Source: Methylophilus glucosoxydans (GTDB lineage Bacteria > Pseudomonadota > Gammaproteobacteria > Burkholderiales > Methylophilaceae). Taken from it: a stretch of DNA of 64,000 bases. Made by a program: the position numbers and the translations under genes. The DNA lies in contig NZ_JBHTJW010000002.1 in the NCBI RefSeq assembly GCF_042676145.1, positions 1,674,001-1,738,000 of the forward strand. The letters run 5' to 3'. The notes under the pieces were generated by a model. It was not told the DNA's origin and made no database searches. It saw nothing but the letters and a program-made list of their open reading frames with translations. Shown piece after piece: positions 37,724-46,872 of this stretch; the stretch's first letter is position 1, and each line of letters opens with the position of its first letter.

Positions 37724-38920
37724 TTAAGCGCTGACCTTTAATCTACGCACGAAAAACAGCAACAAGGCACTCACGACTGTCATTGCGAGCATGGCGGAGG
37801 CAAGCGTCAAGGGCGAGTGCCATACCAACGGCACCACCAATGCCGAACTCAGCGTCGAACAGAGCATTTGCATAAACGCCTGCGCCGAGGCAGCCGTCCC
37901 CCGTAATTTTGGATAACAATCCAGCGCGGCAATGGATAGCACCGGCATGGCCGTCGCCATGCCGATATTGAATAAGGCAATAGGCAAAATGGCTAACCAC
38001 CAGGCCTCATGCAGCTGGTCACTTGCCGCCACTTGCACGCAGACATTCAATATTGCAATGGCGACCATCCAGGCAAATGCCCAGCGTAACAGCCTGGCCG
38101 CAGCGACCTTGCCCGCTGTATAGCGAGAAATCCATGAGCCCAGCATCATTCCGGTGACCGTAGGAATAAACAGGTAGCCAAATTGCTGGCTATTTAAATG
38201 CAGATGTTTAACCAGAAACACCGGGCTGGCCAGCACATAAATAAAAAACGCCGAAAAATTCAGACCGAGGCAGGTGATCAAACATAGAAACAGCCGGTTC
38301 TTAAGCATTTGCCCATAGGTGTGGGCGATGCCAGCGACGGAAAAAGCAATGCGTTTTTCAGGGGTGACGGTCTCGGGAAGATGACGCACCGCCATCCAGA
38401 GAGCAACCGCCGCATATAATGCCAGAAAGAGAAAAATGGCTTGCCAGTGGATGCCCAGCAATAGGCCACCCAGAATGGGGGCCACCGCAGGTGCAATGCC
38501 AAAGAGCAATTGTACCGTGGCCATCACCCTTTGCGCTTGCGGCCCGTCAAACAGGTCGCGCACCATCGCGCGTGCCACGGTGTTACCTGCCCCGCCACTG
38601 ACGCCCTGTAGCGCACGGAACAGCCATAAGGTCTGCACGTTTGGTGCAAATGCACAACCCAGGCTGGCCAGCATAAAAATCGCCAGGCCCCATTTGATCG
38701 TGGTAATGCGTCCAATCGCATCTGAAATCGCGCCATGACATAGCGTCATCACAGCATAAGGGAGCAGATATAAGGTCAAACTCTGCTGGATCGCCAGCTC
38801 ATCTGTGCCGAATTCAGCGGCCATCACATGAAAGGCTGGCAGATAAGTGTCAATTGCAAACGGGGCTAAAGCAGCGAGCATGGCCAGCACCAGGACCAAA
38901 AGAGAAGCACGGGAAAGCAA
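37724..38920 (-). CDS. Bcr/CflA family multidrug MFS transporter
   Basis: This 12-segment major facilitator has about 398 residues from a TTG at 38920 preceded by AAAAGGG; the longer frame from 38953 starts inside the pqqE terminator and is less credible. From the TTG it reads SRASLLVLVLAMLAALAPFA, then IDTYLPAFHVMAAEF, the typical Bcr/CflA start (xxPxAIDxYLPA). The loop between helices 2 and 3 has GAISDAIGR. Helix 4 carries QGVSGGAGNTVARAMVRDLF, the drug:H+ antiporter motif region. The substrate is unknown. Confidence 0.82.
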   Translation of the reverse strand: MLSRASLLVLVLAMLAALAPFAIDTYLPAFHVMAAEFGTDELAIQQSLTLYLLPYAVMTLCHGAISDAIGRITTIKWGLAIFMLASLGCAFAPNVQTLWLFRALQGVSGGAGNTVARAMVRDLFDGPQAQRVMATVQLLFGIAPAVAPILGGLLLGIHWQAIFLFLALYAAVALWMAVRHLPETVTPEKRIAFSVAGIAHTYGQMLKNRLFLCLITCLGLNFSAFFIYVLASPVFLVKHLHLNSQQFGYLFIPTVTGMMLGSWISRYTAGKVAAARLLRWAFAWMVAIAILNVCVQVAASDQLHEAWWLAILPIALFNIGMATAMPVLSIAALDCYPKLRGTAASAQAFMQMLCSTLSSALVVPLVWHSPLTLASAMLAMTVVSALLLFFVRRLKVSA

Positions 38921-38932
38921 AATAAATACCCT

Positions 38933-38965
38933 TTTAAAAAGCAAAGGTGCCAACAGGCACCTTTG
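38933..38965 (-). terminator. Intrinsic terminator after pqqE
   Basis: On the minus strand the stem CAAAGGTGCC / GGCACCTTTG with a 4-base loop is followed by CTTTTT. It ends the pqq operon about 24 bp after the pqqE stop codon, just before the MFS gene. Confidence 0.82.
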
Positions 38966-38988
38966 ACATTATGCAGGCGAGCAAGGCA

Positions 38989-40170
38989 TCAAGGCAATGC
39001 GTGAAACTGCTCAATACGCTCTTTGTCACCTTCTACATATTTCTTGGAATTTTTATCGTTACGGAAAATGATCGGTTGCTCACGTAACAAAGGGTTTTCC
39101 GAATCCTTGATTGCTTCATCAATTAAATGTCGATGCGGTGACTTGGTGCAGACCGGATCAGCAGCCTCAGCATCGCCACTGAGCAAATAAGACTGGCAGC
39201 GGCAGCCACCGAGGTCTTTTTCTTTTTCATCGCAACTGCGGCAAGGTTCCTTGAGCCAATCCATGCCACGATATTTATTGAAGGCTGGCGATTCATTCCA
39301 GGCCCACTCCAGCCCATGTTCCCGCACATTCGGGAAGGTCAGTCCGGGCAGCGCACGCGCCGAGTGGCAAGGCAATACGTCGCCATTGGCGGTGACGATC
39401 ATAAACACCTCGCCCCAGCCGTTCATGCATTTTTTAGGTCTATCGGCAAAATAATCCGGCACGACAAAAAATACTTTCATCTTGTTGCCTACCCGCTCAC
39501 GAAAAGCGTTGGTCATGCGCTCGGCCTCTGCCAGCTGTTCGCGCGTCGGCATCAGCTGACTGCGGTTAACCAGGCTCCAACCATAATATTGCGTATTGGC
39601 CAGCTCGACGTAATCGGCCCCCAGCGCTTCGGCCATCTCAAGAATCTTGTCGACATGCCCAATGTTGTAGCGGTGAATCACCACATTTAACACCATGGGA
39701 TAGCCATGGTCTTTGATCATGGCCGCGACTTTTTTCTTGAGTTCGAAGGTTTTGGTATTGGTGATGAAGTTGTTGATTTCTTCAGTGATATCGTGCATGG
39801 ATAACTGAATATGATCCAGGCCGCCTTCTTTAAAGGCCTGAATACGTTTTTCGGTCAGCCCAACGCCAGAAGTAATCAGGTTACTGTAGTAGCCCAGCTT
39901 GTGCGCTTCTGCCACAATTTCTTCAATATCATCGCGTAACAAAGGCTCCCCGCCGGAGATGCCCAGCTGTATGGCGCCCATTTTTCTGGCTTCACGCAAG
40001 GCTCTGATCCACTCCTCGGTGCTTAATTCGTTTTTGGTATGCTTGTCATAATCGGTCGGGTTATAACAGAAGGCGCAATGCAATGGACAGCGATAGGTGA
40101 TTTCCGCCAGCAACCATAATGGCTGTTTGCGCGTCACGCTGGATGCTACACCGTTATTCATTTGTGCCAT
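38989..40170 (-). CDS. pqqE: PQQ biosynthesis radical SAM protein PqqE
   Basis: The protein has 393 residues and an AAGG ribosome binding site 7 bases before its ATG. The radical SAM cluster is C28-x3-C32-x2-C35 (CPLHCAFC), followed by GISGGEPLLRDD. The C-terminal SPASM region has CRSCDEKEKDLGGCRCQSYL and DPVC, the auxiliary iron-sulfur ligands. PqqE makes the carbon-carbon bond between Glu and Tyr of the PqqA peptide, helped by PqqD. It is the last gene of pqqBCDE. Confidence 0.96.
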   Translation of the reverse strand: MAQMNNGVASSVTRKQPLWLLAEITYRCPLHCAFCYNPTDYDKHTKNELSTEEWIRALREARKMGAIQLGISGGEPLLRDDIEEIVAEAHKLGYYSNLITSGVGLTEKRIQAFKEGGLDHIQLSMHDITEEINNFITNTKTFELKKKVAAMIKDHGYPMVLNVVIHRYNIGHVDKILEMAEALGADYVELANTQYYGWSLVNRSQLMPTREQLAEAERMTNAFRERVGNKMKVFFVVPDYFADRPKKCMNGWGEVFMIVTANGDVLPCHSARALPGLTFPNVREHGLEWAWNESPAFNKYRGMDWLKEPCRSCDEKEKDLGGCRCQSYLLSGDAEAADPVCTKSPHRHLIDEAIKDSENPLLREQPIIFRNDKNSKKYVEGDKERIEQFHALP

Positions 40171-40184
40171 GTTGTTACCTTTGC

Positions 40185-40472
40185 TTAATTGATTTTGCGT
40201 AGCCAGGCTTTACCCAACGCCAGGTCAAACATGCCGACGATATCGGATTCAATGTCTTCCGCGTCGGGGAACGTGGCCTTCAGATCAGCCACGATCTCAC
40301 CGACACTGGTCTTGCCATCCACACGCTTCAGAATTTCGCCTGCGCCGCCATGCAATTTGACCATGCCTTCAGGAAACAGAATGACATAACTCTGCTGTGC
40401 CTCTTCCCATTGAAAGCGATGATGCAAGGCAATGGCATAAATATCTGAATGTTGAATATTGTTTTCCATCAC
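40185..40472 (-). CDS. pqqD: PqqA-binding chaperone PqqD
   Basis: The protein has 95 residues and contains HHRFQWEEAQQSYVILFPEG, then GGAGEILKRVDGKTSVGEIV, the typical PqqD winged-helix recognition fold. It presents the PqqA peptide to PqqE. The frame starts at a GTG at 40472 followed at once by an ATG at 40469; the ATG is probably the true start. Gaps of 11 and 14 bp to pqqC and pqqE show one operon. Confidence 0.93.
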   Translation of the reverse strand: MMENNIQHSDIYAIALHHRFQWEEAQQSYVILFPEGMVKLHGGAGEILKRVDGKTSVGEIVADLKATFPDAEDIESDIVGMFDLALGKAWLRKIN

Positions 40473-40483
40473 AATGCTTTCGC

Positions 40484-41245
40484 TTATCTGAATTTAATCA
40501 CGGGCTGACGGGTATAGTCGCGGTCTTCAACCTTGACCTGCGTAGAGGCCAGCATGATGGCATCAGCAATCACCCACAAGACATCCAGCTTGAATTGCAG
40601 AATGTCCAGCGCACGCAACTGCATGTCACGGCTGACACTGAAATAATCCAGCGTAATATCCAGGCCCTGCTCAACGTCACGACGGGCTTCGGTCAAACGC
40701 TTTTTAAAGTAAATAAAGCCTTCTTCTTTTACCCACGGATACATGGTGGGCCAGGAACTGATGCGTTGCTGGTGGATGTGTGGTGCAAACAATTCGGTGA
40801 GGCTGGAGCAGACACTTTCTTGCCAAGGGCGCTGACGGGCAAAGTTCACATAGGCATCTACCGCAAAACGGACGCCAGGTGACACCAGCTCGAGTGAGGT
40901 CACCTGTTCACGTGTCAGGCCCACGGCCTCCCCCAGTTTGACCCAAGCCTCGATGCCGCCCTCAGACCCTTCATAGCCATCATGGTCCGTAATCCGGTGA
41001 ATCCAGCCTTTACGCACTTCTTTATCCGGGCAGTTAGACATGATAGCCGCATCTTTTTGCGGGATCATGATCTGGTAGTAATAGCGATTGGCAACCCAGC
41101 ATTGCAGTTGCTCTCTGCTCAACTTGCCCTCATACATCAACATATGTAGCGGGTGATAGATATGATAGCCCTGCCCTTTTTCACGGAGTTTGGCTTCAAA
41201 CTCCTCACGGGACCATGGCAAGTTATCGTGGCTGACTGCGTTCAT
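40484..41245 (-). CDS. pqqC: Pyrroloquinoline-quinone synthase PqqC
   Basis: The cofactor-free oxidase PqqC performs ring closure and the eight-electron oxidation that completes PQQ. The 253-residue protein shows KGQGYHIYHPLHMLMYEGKL, then VANRYYYQIMIPQKDAAIMS and HRITDHDG, all conserved PqqC blocks with the active-site His and Tyr/Arg residues. The length fits single-domain PqqC (not the PqqC/D fusion of Methylobacterium). It lies 9 bp after pqqB. Confidence 0.96.
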   Translation of the reverse strand: MNAVSHDNLPWSREEFEAKLREKGQGYHIYHPLHMLMYEGKLSREQLQCWVANRYYYQIMIPQKDAAIMSNCPDKEVRKGWIHRITDHDGYEGSEGGIEAWVKLGEAVGLTREQVTSLELVSPGVRFAVDAYVNFARQRPWQESVCSSLTELFAPHIHQQRISSWPTMYPWVKEEGFIYFKKRLTEARRDVEQGLDITLDYFSVSRDMQLRALDILQFKLDVLWVIADAIMLASTQVKVEDRDYTRQPVIKFR

Positions 41246-41254
41246 AATGCTCTC

Positions 41255-42196
41255 CTATAGAATGATGTCCATGCCGTCATACGCCACCTCGATCTTGTGA
41301 TCGGACAGAATGGCGCGTTCGGCGGAATCTTCCCTTAAAATGGGGTTGGTATTGTTGATATGAATCAGTACCTTGCGCACTGCCTTATCCGTACCAAACT
41401 TGTCCAACTCTTCTATCATGCCGCCTGGGCCAGACTGGGGATTATGACCGATGCTACGTGCAGTCTTGGTCATCAAGCCCATGTCCAGCATTTCAGTATT
41501 GGTCCAAAAAGTGCCATCGACCATAATGCAATCCGCCTGGTGCATCAGTGGTGGTAAATGCGGCTCAATTTCTGCCAGCCCTGGGGAATACCAGCACTTT
41601 TTGCCCGTGGTGATTTCTTCAATCAATACGCCTATGGTATCGCCCGGATGCGGGTCATTGCGGTGTGGCGAATATGGTGGCGCTGCGCTCTTTAAGGCCA
41701 CGGCAGTAAACCGCAGATTGGGCACGTTGGGAATCTCAAAACTGTGCGTATGGCTGATATCACTGGCATCAATCGGGATTTCATGATGATTCACGCCACA
41801 ATAATGGCCCAGAATATTCAGAATCTGGTTGCCAGAGGTCAAGTCGCCATAGACGGCCTGTGTACAATAAATCTCACGCTTGACCTGGCCTTCACGCAAC
41901 ATGAACAAGCCTGTCGTGTGGTCAATTTGCGCATCAATCAAAATGATCGCCTGGATGCCTGAGTCACGAATGGCGCGCCCAGGTTGCAACGGTGGAAACT
42001 CCTGGATCTGCTGCAATACATCTGGGGAGGCATTGAACAACACCCAGTCGATGCCATTACTGGAGACACAGATGGATGATTGCGTACGGCGTTTGGCCTT
42101 GATCGTGCCTTTACGCAGACCATCACAGTTCTGACAATTACAATTCCACTGCGGAAAGCCCCCGCCTGCCCCGGCACCTAAAACATGTATATGCAT
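41255..42196 (-). CDS. pqqB: PQQ biosynthesis protein PqqB
   Basis: This 313-residue metallo-beta-lactamase fold protein begins HIHVLGAGAGGGFPQWNCNC, with QNC after it (the cysteines of the structural zinc site). The IDAQIDHTTGLFMLREG segment is the metal motif. PqqB is thought to hydroxylate the Glu-Tyr intermediate. It is the first gene of the visible pqq operon. Upstream lies a 250-bp region with a palindrome but no recognisable pqqA. Confidence 0.95.
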   Translation of the reverse strand: MHIHVLGAGAGGGFPQWNCNCQNCDGLRKGTIKAKRRTQSSICVSSNGIDWVLFNASPDVLQQIQEFPPLQPGRAIRDSGIQAIILIDAQIDHTTGLFMLREGQVKREIYCTQAVYGDLTSGNQILNILGHYCGVNHHEIPIDASDISHTHSFEIPNVPNLRFTAVALKSAAPPYSPHRNDPHPGDTIGVLIEEITTGKKCWYSPGLAEIEPHLPPLMHQADCIMVDGTFWTNTEMLDMGLMTKTARSIGHNPQSGPGGMIEELDKFGTDKAVRKVLIHINNTNPILREDSAERAILSDHKIEVAYDGMDIIL

Positions 42197-42405
42197 AATC
42201 GCTCGTTATTCCATTGGATCTTTTAATCGTGTTGTACCGCTGCATCATACAACAATTCTGTGTTTGCACTTGCAGCAACAGCTTGCCACTTGTTCATCAG
42301 TAAGACTGGCATCATACGCATGCGTTGCAGTCAGAGCCTGCTACTCACAATGATTCCCCCCTCATGATTATCATGAGCACTCAGGTTTTGCTCGCAAATG
42401 GGCGT
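42197..42405 (-). promoter_or_regulatory. Upstream region of pqqBCDE
   Basis: This stretch should carry the pqq promoter, since the aroG terminator ends just upstream. It contains the perfect 17-bp palindrome CTCATGATtATCATGAG (42361-42377), whose reverse strand shares 14 of 19 positions with the Fur box consensus. A 29-codon reading frame (42223-42312) lacks the PqqA core and is not called. No clear -35/-10 pair is seen. Confidence 0.4.
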
Positions 42406-42431
42406 AAAAAAGCCGTGCCCTCGAGCACGGC
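42406..42431 (-). terminator. Intrinsic terminator after aroG
   Basis: On the minus strand the stem GCCGTGC / GCACGGC, extended across a short CTCGAGG loop region, is followed by six T. It lies about 17 bp after the aroG stop codon. Confidence 0.88.
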
Positions 42432-42447
42432 GGATGTTCAGAGAGGC

Positions 42448-43530
42448 TTATTCCTCAGCAGCGCGCTTAGCGCGCCGGACTTTCACGGCTGCGGCCAGTG
42501 TCTCCAGCACAGAGACCGAGTCGTCCCAACCCAGACAGGCATCCGTGATCGATTGACCATAATTCAGGCTGCAGCCAGGCGTATGATCCTGACGGCCTTC
42601 ATTGAGATGCGACTCCAGCATAACGCCTATGATCCGGGCATCGCCGCCAGCAATTTGCTTCGCGACATCATCGACCACGACCATCTGGTTTTTATACAGT
42701 TTTTGGCTATTGCCATGACTGCAATCCACCATCAAAACAGGTGCCAGCCCCGCTTCAGCCAATTGATCACACACGGCCGCAATGCTGTTTGCATCGTAGT
42801 TAGGGGTTTTGCCACCGCGCAGAATCACGTGGCAGTCTTCATTGCCCTTGGTTGCAAAAATCGCCGACTCGCCTTCTTTTGTGACTGACAGGAAATGATG
42901 CGGGCTGGCAGCGGCCTTGATCGCATCAATCGCGACTTTGGCGCCCCCATCGGTACCATTTTTAAAGCCCACCGGGCAGGACAAGCCAGAGGCTAGCTCA
43001 CGGTGGATTTGCGACTCGGTCGTACGGGCGCCAATGGCGCCCCAGCTGACCAGGTCTGCCGTGTATTGCGGGGAAACCACATCCAGAAACTCGGTGGCGG
43101 CTGGCATGCCGATTTCATTTACATCGAGCAAAAATCGGCGAGCTTTTTCCAAGCCCAAATTAATGTCGTAAGTACCATCGAGATGCGGATCGTTGATAAG
43201 TCCCTTCCAGCCAACTGTTGTACGCGGCTTTTCAAAATAGACCCGCATCACAATGAGCAACTCGTTGCCCAGGCGCTGACGAACGTCAAGCAGACGCCTG
43301 GCGTACTCCATGCCCGCCTCGGTATCATGAATAGAGCATGGCCCAACGATGACCAGCAAGCGGTCATCGCCCTGATGCAGAATCTGGTGAATGGCCGTGC
43401 GCGTCTGCAAGATATTTTGTGTGCTCACCGTGCTTTCCTGCAGGCGTGACAACAGCTCTGCAGGTTTGATGAGCGGTTTAACTTCCAGCACCCTGACGTC
43501 GTCGGTGGCTAATTTTTCGTATGCAGTCAT
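42448..43530 (-). CDS. aroG: 3-deoxy-7-phosphoheptulonate synthase, class I
   Basis: The first enzyme of the shikimate pathway condenses PEP and erythrose 4-phosphate. The protein has 360 residues, close to E. coli AroG/F/H. Conserved blocks are LLVIVGPCSIHDTEAGMEYA, MRVYFEKPRTTVGWKGLIND and GARTTESQIHRELASGLSCP, followed by VMLESHLNEGRQ. The start overlaps hisC by 4 bp (ATGA). The feedback amino acid cannot be read safely by eye. A terminator follows. Confidence 0.95.
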   Translation of the reverse strand: MTAYEKLATDDVRVLEVKPLIKPAELLSRLQESTVSTQNILQTRTAIHQILHQGDDRLLVIVGPCSIHDTEAGMEYARRLLDVRQRLGNELLIVMRVYFEKPRTTVGWKGLINDPHLDGTYDINLGLEKARRFLLDVNEIGMPAATEFLDVVSPQYTADLVSWGAIGARTTESQIHRELASGLSCPVGFKNGTDGGAKVAIDAIKAAASPHHFLSVTKEGESAIFATKGNEDCHVILRGGKTPNYDANSIAAVCDQLAEAGLAPVLMVDCSHGNSQKLYKNQMVVVDDVAKQIAGGDARIIGVMLESHLNEGRQDHTPGCSLNYGQSITDACLGWDDSVSVLETLAAAVKVRRAKRAAEE

Positions 43531-44648
43531 GACTTTAAAATCTTTTCCAGCACGTCCAGAAAACGTGCATTCTCGCTAAACAGGCCGATGCTGACGCGCA
43601 GATAATCCGGCATTTCATAGTTGGCCACCGGCCGCACAATCACGCCATGCTTGAGCAAGGCCTGATTAACCGCACCCGCGTTGGTCACTTTAAAGCTGAC
43701 AAAGTTGCCGAATGACGGGATGTAACTCAAGCCTAATTGCGTCAGGCCTTGGGTAATTTGCGCCATCCCGGCCTGATTGGCGGCATAGCTGCGCGCCACA
43801 AAGTCGTCATCTTGCAAAGACACTGTCGCTGCAATTTGTGCCAGATTATTCACATTGAATGGCTGCCGTACCCGATTCATCAAATCAGCCAGGCTGGCAT
43901 GCATCAGACCAAAGCCAACGCGTAATCCGGCCAAGCCATAGGCTTTGGAAAAAGTACGCGAAATGATCAGGTTTTCAAACTCGCTTAGCCAGCCAATCGC
44001 TTCAGATTTGTCCGTGGCTGACAGATACTCGTCATAGGCTTCATCCAATACCACCAGAATATTTTTAGGCACCTGGCGTAGAAAATCATTTAATATTGCT
44101 TTAGGAATCAATGTACCCGTTGGATTATTTGGGTTTGCCACGAAAATCAGTTTGGTTTTAGGCGTCATCGCACCTAAAAAACCAGGCAAATCATGACCAA
44201 AGTCGATGGCGGGCACCACCACACCAGTGGCACCAACGGCCTGTGTCACCAGGGGATACACGGCAAACGCATGTTGTGAATAAATCACCTCATCGCCTGC
44301 AGACAAAAATGCGCGCGCCGCTAATTCCAGAATATCATTCGAACCATTGCCAAATACAATTTGCGAGGGGGCGACGCCATACTTGTGGCTTACGGCATCG
44401 CGCAAAGCAAAGCTATTACCATCAGGATAACGCGCGATGTCATCTATGGCCTCTTCTACCGCCATTTGCGCCTTCGGGCTCATACCCAGCGGGTTTTCAT
44501 TCGATGCCAATTTGACAATATCGGCTTCGTTAAGGCCCATCTCGCGAGCGAGTTCACTGATCGGTTTACCGCCTTGGTAAGGCGCAATCGCACGAATATT
44601 GGCAGGCGCCAAAGCAGACAAAATAGTATCGCTGGATAAGTCAGACAT
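43527..44648 (-). CDS. hisC: Histidinol-phosphate aminotransferase
   Basis: The protein has 373 residues, PLP fold type I. The lysine that binds PLP is in SRTFSKAYGLAGLRVGFG. NGSNDILELAARAFLSAGDE and NPNNPTGTLIP are typical HisC blocks. Standing between pheA and aroG, it may also act as aromatic aminotransferase on phenylpyruvate or prephenate, as known for HisC proteins of such clusters; this part is inference. It overlaps aroG by 4 bp. Confidence 0.93.
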   Translation of the reverse strand: MSDLSSDTILSALAPANIRAIAPYQGGKPISELAREMGLNEADIVKLASNENPLGMSPKAQMAVEEAIDDIARYPDGNSFALRDAVSHKYGVAPSQIVFGNGSNDILELAARAFLSAGDEVIYSQHAFAVYPLVTQAVGATGVVVPAIDFGHDLPGFLGAMTPKTKLIFVANPNNPTGTLIPKAILNDFLRQVPKNILVVLDEAYDEYLSATDKSEAIGWLSEFENLIISRTFSKAYGLAGLRVGFGLMHASLADLMNRVRQPFNVNNLAQIAATVSLQDDDFVARSYAANQAGMAQITQGLTQLGLSYIPSFGNFVSFKVTNAGAVNQALLKHGVIVRPVANYEMPDYLRVSIGLFSENARFLDVLEKILKS

Positions 44649-44662
44649 AATCGAAGACGTAG

Positions 44663-45745
44663 TTAAATAATGGCTGTTGGGTAAGAACCCAACACTTTAA
44701 GGAAAGTGGCACGTGTAGCCAGCTCTTGCAAGGCCGCCTGCACTGCCGGCTGTTGCTGGTGACCTTCAATATCCACAAAGAATACATAGTTCCAGAGATT
44801 CTGGCGTGAAGGACGTGACTCGAGCTTAGTCATGCTCACGCCATGACGCGATAAAGGCTCCAGCAATTGCAGGACAGCACCTGGCTGGTTATGTGCGCTC
44901 ATCACCAGCGAGGTCTTATCCTGGCCGGATGGCGCGACAGCATGATTGCCCAACACCAGAAAACGCGTGGTGTTTTTGGGATCATCCTCAATATTCTCGG
45001 CCAGGATATTCAAGTCAAACAGTTCTGCCGCGCGCTTGCTGGCAATTGCCGCTGCAAACGTGCCTTGTGTGGCAACCAATTCATGGATCATTTGCGCAGC
45101 GCGTGCATTACTGGTCACCGCTTCACGCTGGGCATTGGGCAGTACCTTGTTCAACCATTCATGACATTGCGACAGCGACTGCGCGTGCGAAAAGACATGC
45201 GTGATCTGGTTGAGATCCTGCTGCGCCGACAGCAAACAGTGGTGCACAGGTAAAGTGATTTCACCAACTACCTGCAACGCACTGCCTAATAGTAAATCCA
45301 GCGTAATGCCCACCGCGCCTTCGGTTGAGTTTTCGACCGGCACAACACCATAATCTGCCTGCCCGGCTTCGACTGTGCGAAAGACCTCATCAATACTGCC
45401 GCACACCACGGCCTGCCTACCCTCGCCAAATTGCTTGAGTGCAGCCTCTTCACTATAAGTCCCCAGCGGGCCAAGAAAAGCAATGGCCAGCTCTTTCTCC
45501 AGTGCGCGACAATTCGACATGACGGCGCGGAAAATATGGCTCACAGCTTCAGGCGCTAACGGGCCCTGATTTTCGGCCTGCAGGCGGCGGATAATCTGTG
45601 CTTCGCGCTCGGGTCGGTAGATCACACCATCATCTTTTAAATGACCGATTTCGCGTGCCAACTTGGCACGCTCGTTGACGAGCGCAAGCACCTGCGCATC
45701 AATTGCGTCAATTTTATCTCTAAATTGTTTCAATAAATCAGACAT
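44663..45745 (-). CDS. pheA: Bifunctional chorismate mutase / prephenate dehydratase
   Basis: The protein has 360 residues with three domains: AroQ chorismate mutase (about 1-90, FRDKIDAIDAQVLALVNERA), prephenate dehydratase (about 91-270, LGPLGTYSEEAALKQFG and NNTTRFLVLG-like block DPKNTTRFLVLGNH) and a C-terminal ACT domain (SLVMSAHNQPGAVLQLLEPL then LESRPSRQNLWNYVFF). The ACT domain normally binds phenylalanine for feedback inhibition. It leads from chorismate to phenylpyruvate. It lies between serC and hisC. Confidence 0.95.
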   Translation of the reverse strand: MSDLLKQFRDKIDAIDAQVLALVNERAKLAREIGHLKDDGVIYRPEREAQIIRRLQAENQGPLAPEAVSHIFRAVMSNCRALEKELAIAFLGPLGTYSEEAALKQFGEGRQAVVCGSIDEVFRTVEAGQADYGVVPVENSTEGAVGITLDLLLGSALQVVGEITLPVHHCLLSAQQDLNQITHVFSHAQSLSQCHEWLNKVLPNAQREAVTSNARAAQMIHELVATQGTFAAAIASKRAAELFDLNILAENIEDDPKNTTRFLVLGNHAVAPSGQDKTSLVMSAHNQPGAVLQLLEPLSRHGVSMTKLESRPSRQNLWNYVFFVDIEGHQQQPAVQAALQELATRATFLKVLGSYPTAII

Positions 45746-45768
45746 TTAAAGCTTAATTTTAATGTGTT

Positions 45769-46848
45769 TTATGAATTATTTTTTTCAAATTCCTGCATGA
45801 AGGCGACCAGTGCCTGCACGCCTTCAATCGGCATCGCGTTGTAGATGCTGGCACGCATGCCGCCGACTGAGCGATGTCCTTTGAGTTGCAATAAGCCTCG
45901 CGCATCCGCTGCTTTGAGGAAGGCTTCGTTCAAGCCCTCGTCACGCAAACGGAAGGGAATATTCATGCGCGAACGATAGGCGTGCGCAATTGGATTACTG
46001 TAAAACTCGGTTTGATCCAGATACTCATACAGCAGGTTGGCTTTGGCAATGTTGACTTTCTCAATCGCTTCCACGCCGCCCTGAGCCAGTAACCACTCAA
46101 ACACCAGACCAGCAATATAAATGCTGTAGGTCGGTGGCGTATTGATCATACTTTGGTTATCTGCCTGCGTTTTCCAATGAAACACTGCCGGCGTGAGCGG
46201 GGAGGCTTGTTCCAGCAAGTCTTCACGGACAATGACCAAGCACAATCCGGCAGGGCCTATATTCTTCTGTGCGCCGCCATAAATCACACCGTATTTTGAA
46301 ACGTCAATCGGGCGTGACAGGATATGCGAAGACATGTCGGCAACAATCGGCACACCATGCGTCTCAGGCACTTCAAGAAACTCCACCCCATTGATGGTTT
46401 CATTGGTGCAGTAATGAACGTAGGCCGCCTCTTTATTGAGCTTCCAGTCGGAAAATGCGGGCACATGAGTGAAGCCATCTGCTTCTGCCGTTGCGGCAAT
46501 GTTGATCTGGCCATAAGCTTTTGCGTCTTGAACACTACGCTTGCTCCAGGAACCCGTCACCACATAATCTGCAGACTTGCCGTTTAACAGGTTCATGGGA
46601 ATGATGGCATTCTCTGCAATCGCCCCGCCCTGTAAAAACAATACTTTGTAATTGCCGGGAATCGCTAATAACTGGCGTAAGTCGGCTTCGGCTTTCTCAA
46701 GAATACTGGTAAATTCCTTGCCGCGATGAGACATTTCCATCACGCTCATGCCTGAACCATGCCAATCCAGCATTTCAGCCTGGGCACGTTCCAGCACAGG
46801 TTTTGGTAACACTGCCGGCCCGGCAGAAAAATTAAAAATCTGTTTCAT
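45769..46848 (-). CDS. serC: Phosphoserine aminotransferase
   Basis: This 359-residue class V aminotransferase makes 3-phosphoserine from 3-phosphohydroxypyruvate and also serves pyridoxal phosphate synthesis. The N-terminus FNFSAGPAVLPKPVLERAQ and the PLP-lysine segment YGVIYGGAQKNIGPAG are diagnostic. HRSVGGMRASIYNAMP near the end is the substrate-binding block. It is 23 bp upstream of pheA and 24 bp downstream of gyrA, the usual gyrA-serC-pheA order. Confidence 0.96.
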   Translation of the reverse strand: MKQIFNFSAGPAVLPKPVLERAQAEMLDWHGSGMSVMEMSHRGKEFTSILEKAEADLRQLLAIPGNYKVLFLQGGAIAENAIIPMNLLNGKSADYVVTGSWSKRSVQDAKAYGQINIAATAEADGFTHVPAFSDWKLNKEAAYVHYCTNETINGVEFLEVPETHGVPIVADMSSHILSRPIDVSKYGVIYGGAQKNIGPAGLCLVIVREDLLEQASPLTPAVFHWKTQADNQSMINTPPTYSIYIAGLVFEWLLAQGGVEAIEKVNIAKANLLYEYLDQTEFYSNPIAHAYRSRMNIPFRLRDEGLNEAFLKAADARGLLQLKGHRSVGGMRASIYNAMPIEGVQALVAFMQEFEKNNS

Positions 46849-46872
46849 GTGCCTAAATATTCTTGAGTAAGG

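Noticed and set aside
42223..42312. 29-codon minus-strand frame upstream of pqqB, a possible pqqA
   Set aside because: It contains ELLY (Glu-x2-Tyr) rather than the Glu-x3-Tyr core of PqqA, has no ribosome binding site and no resemblance elsewhere.
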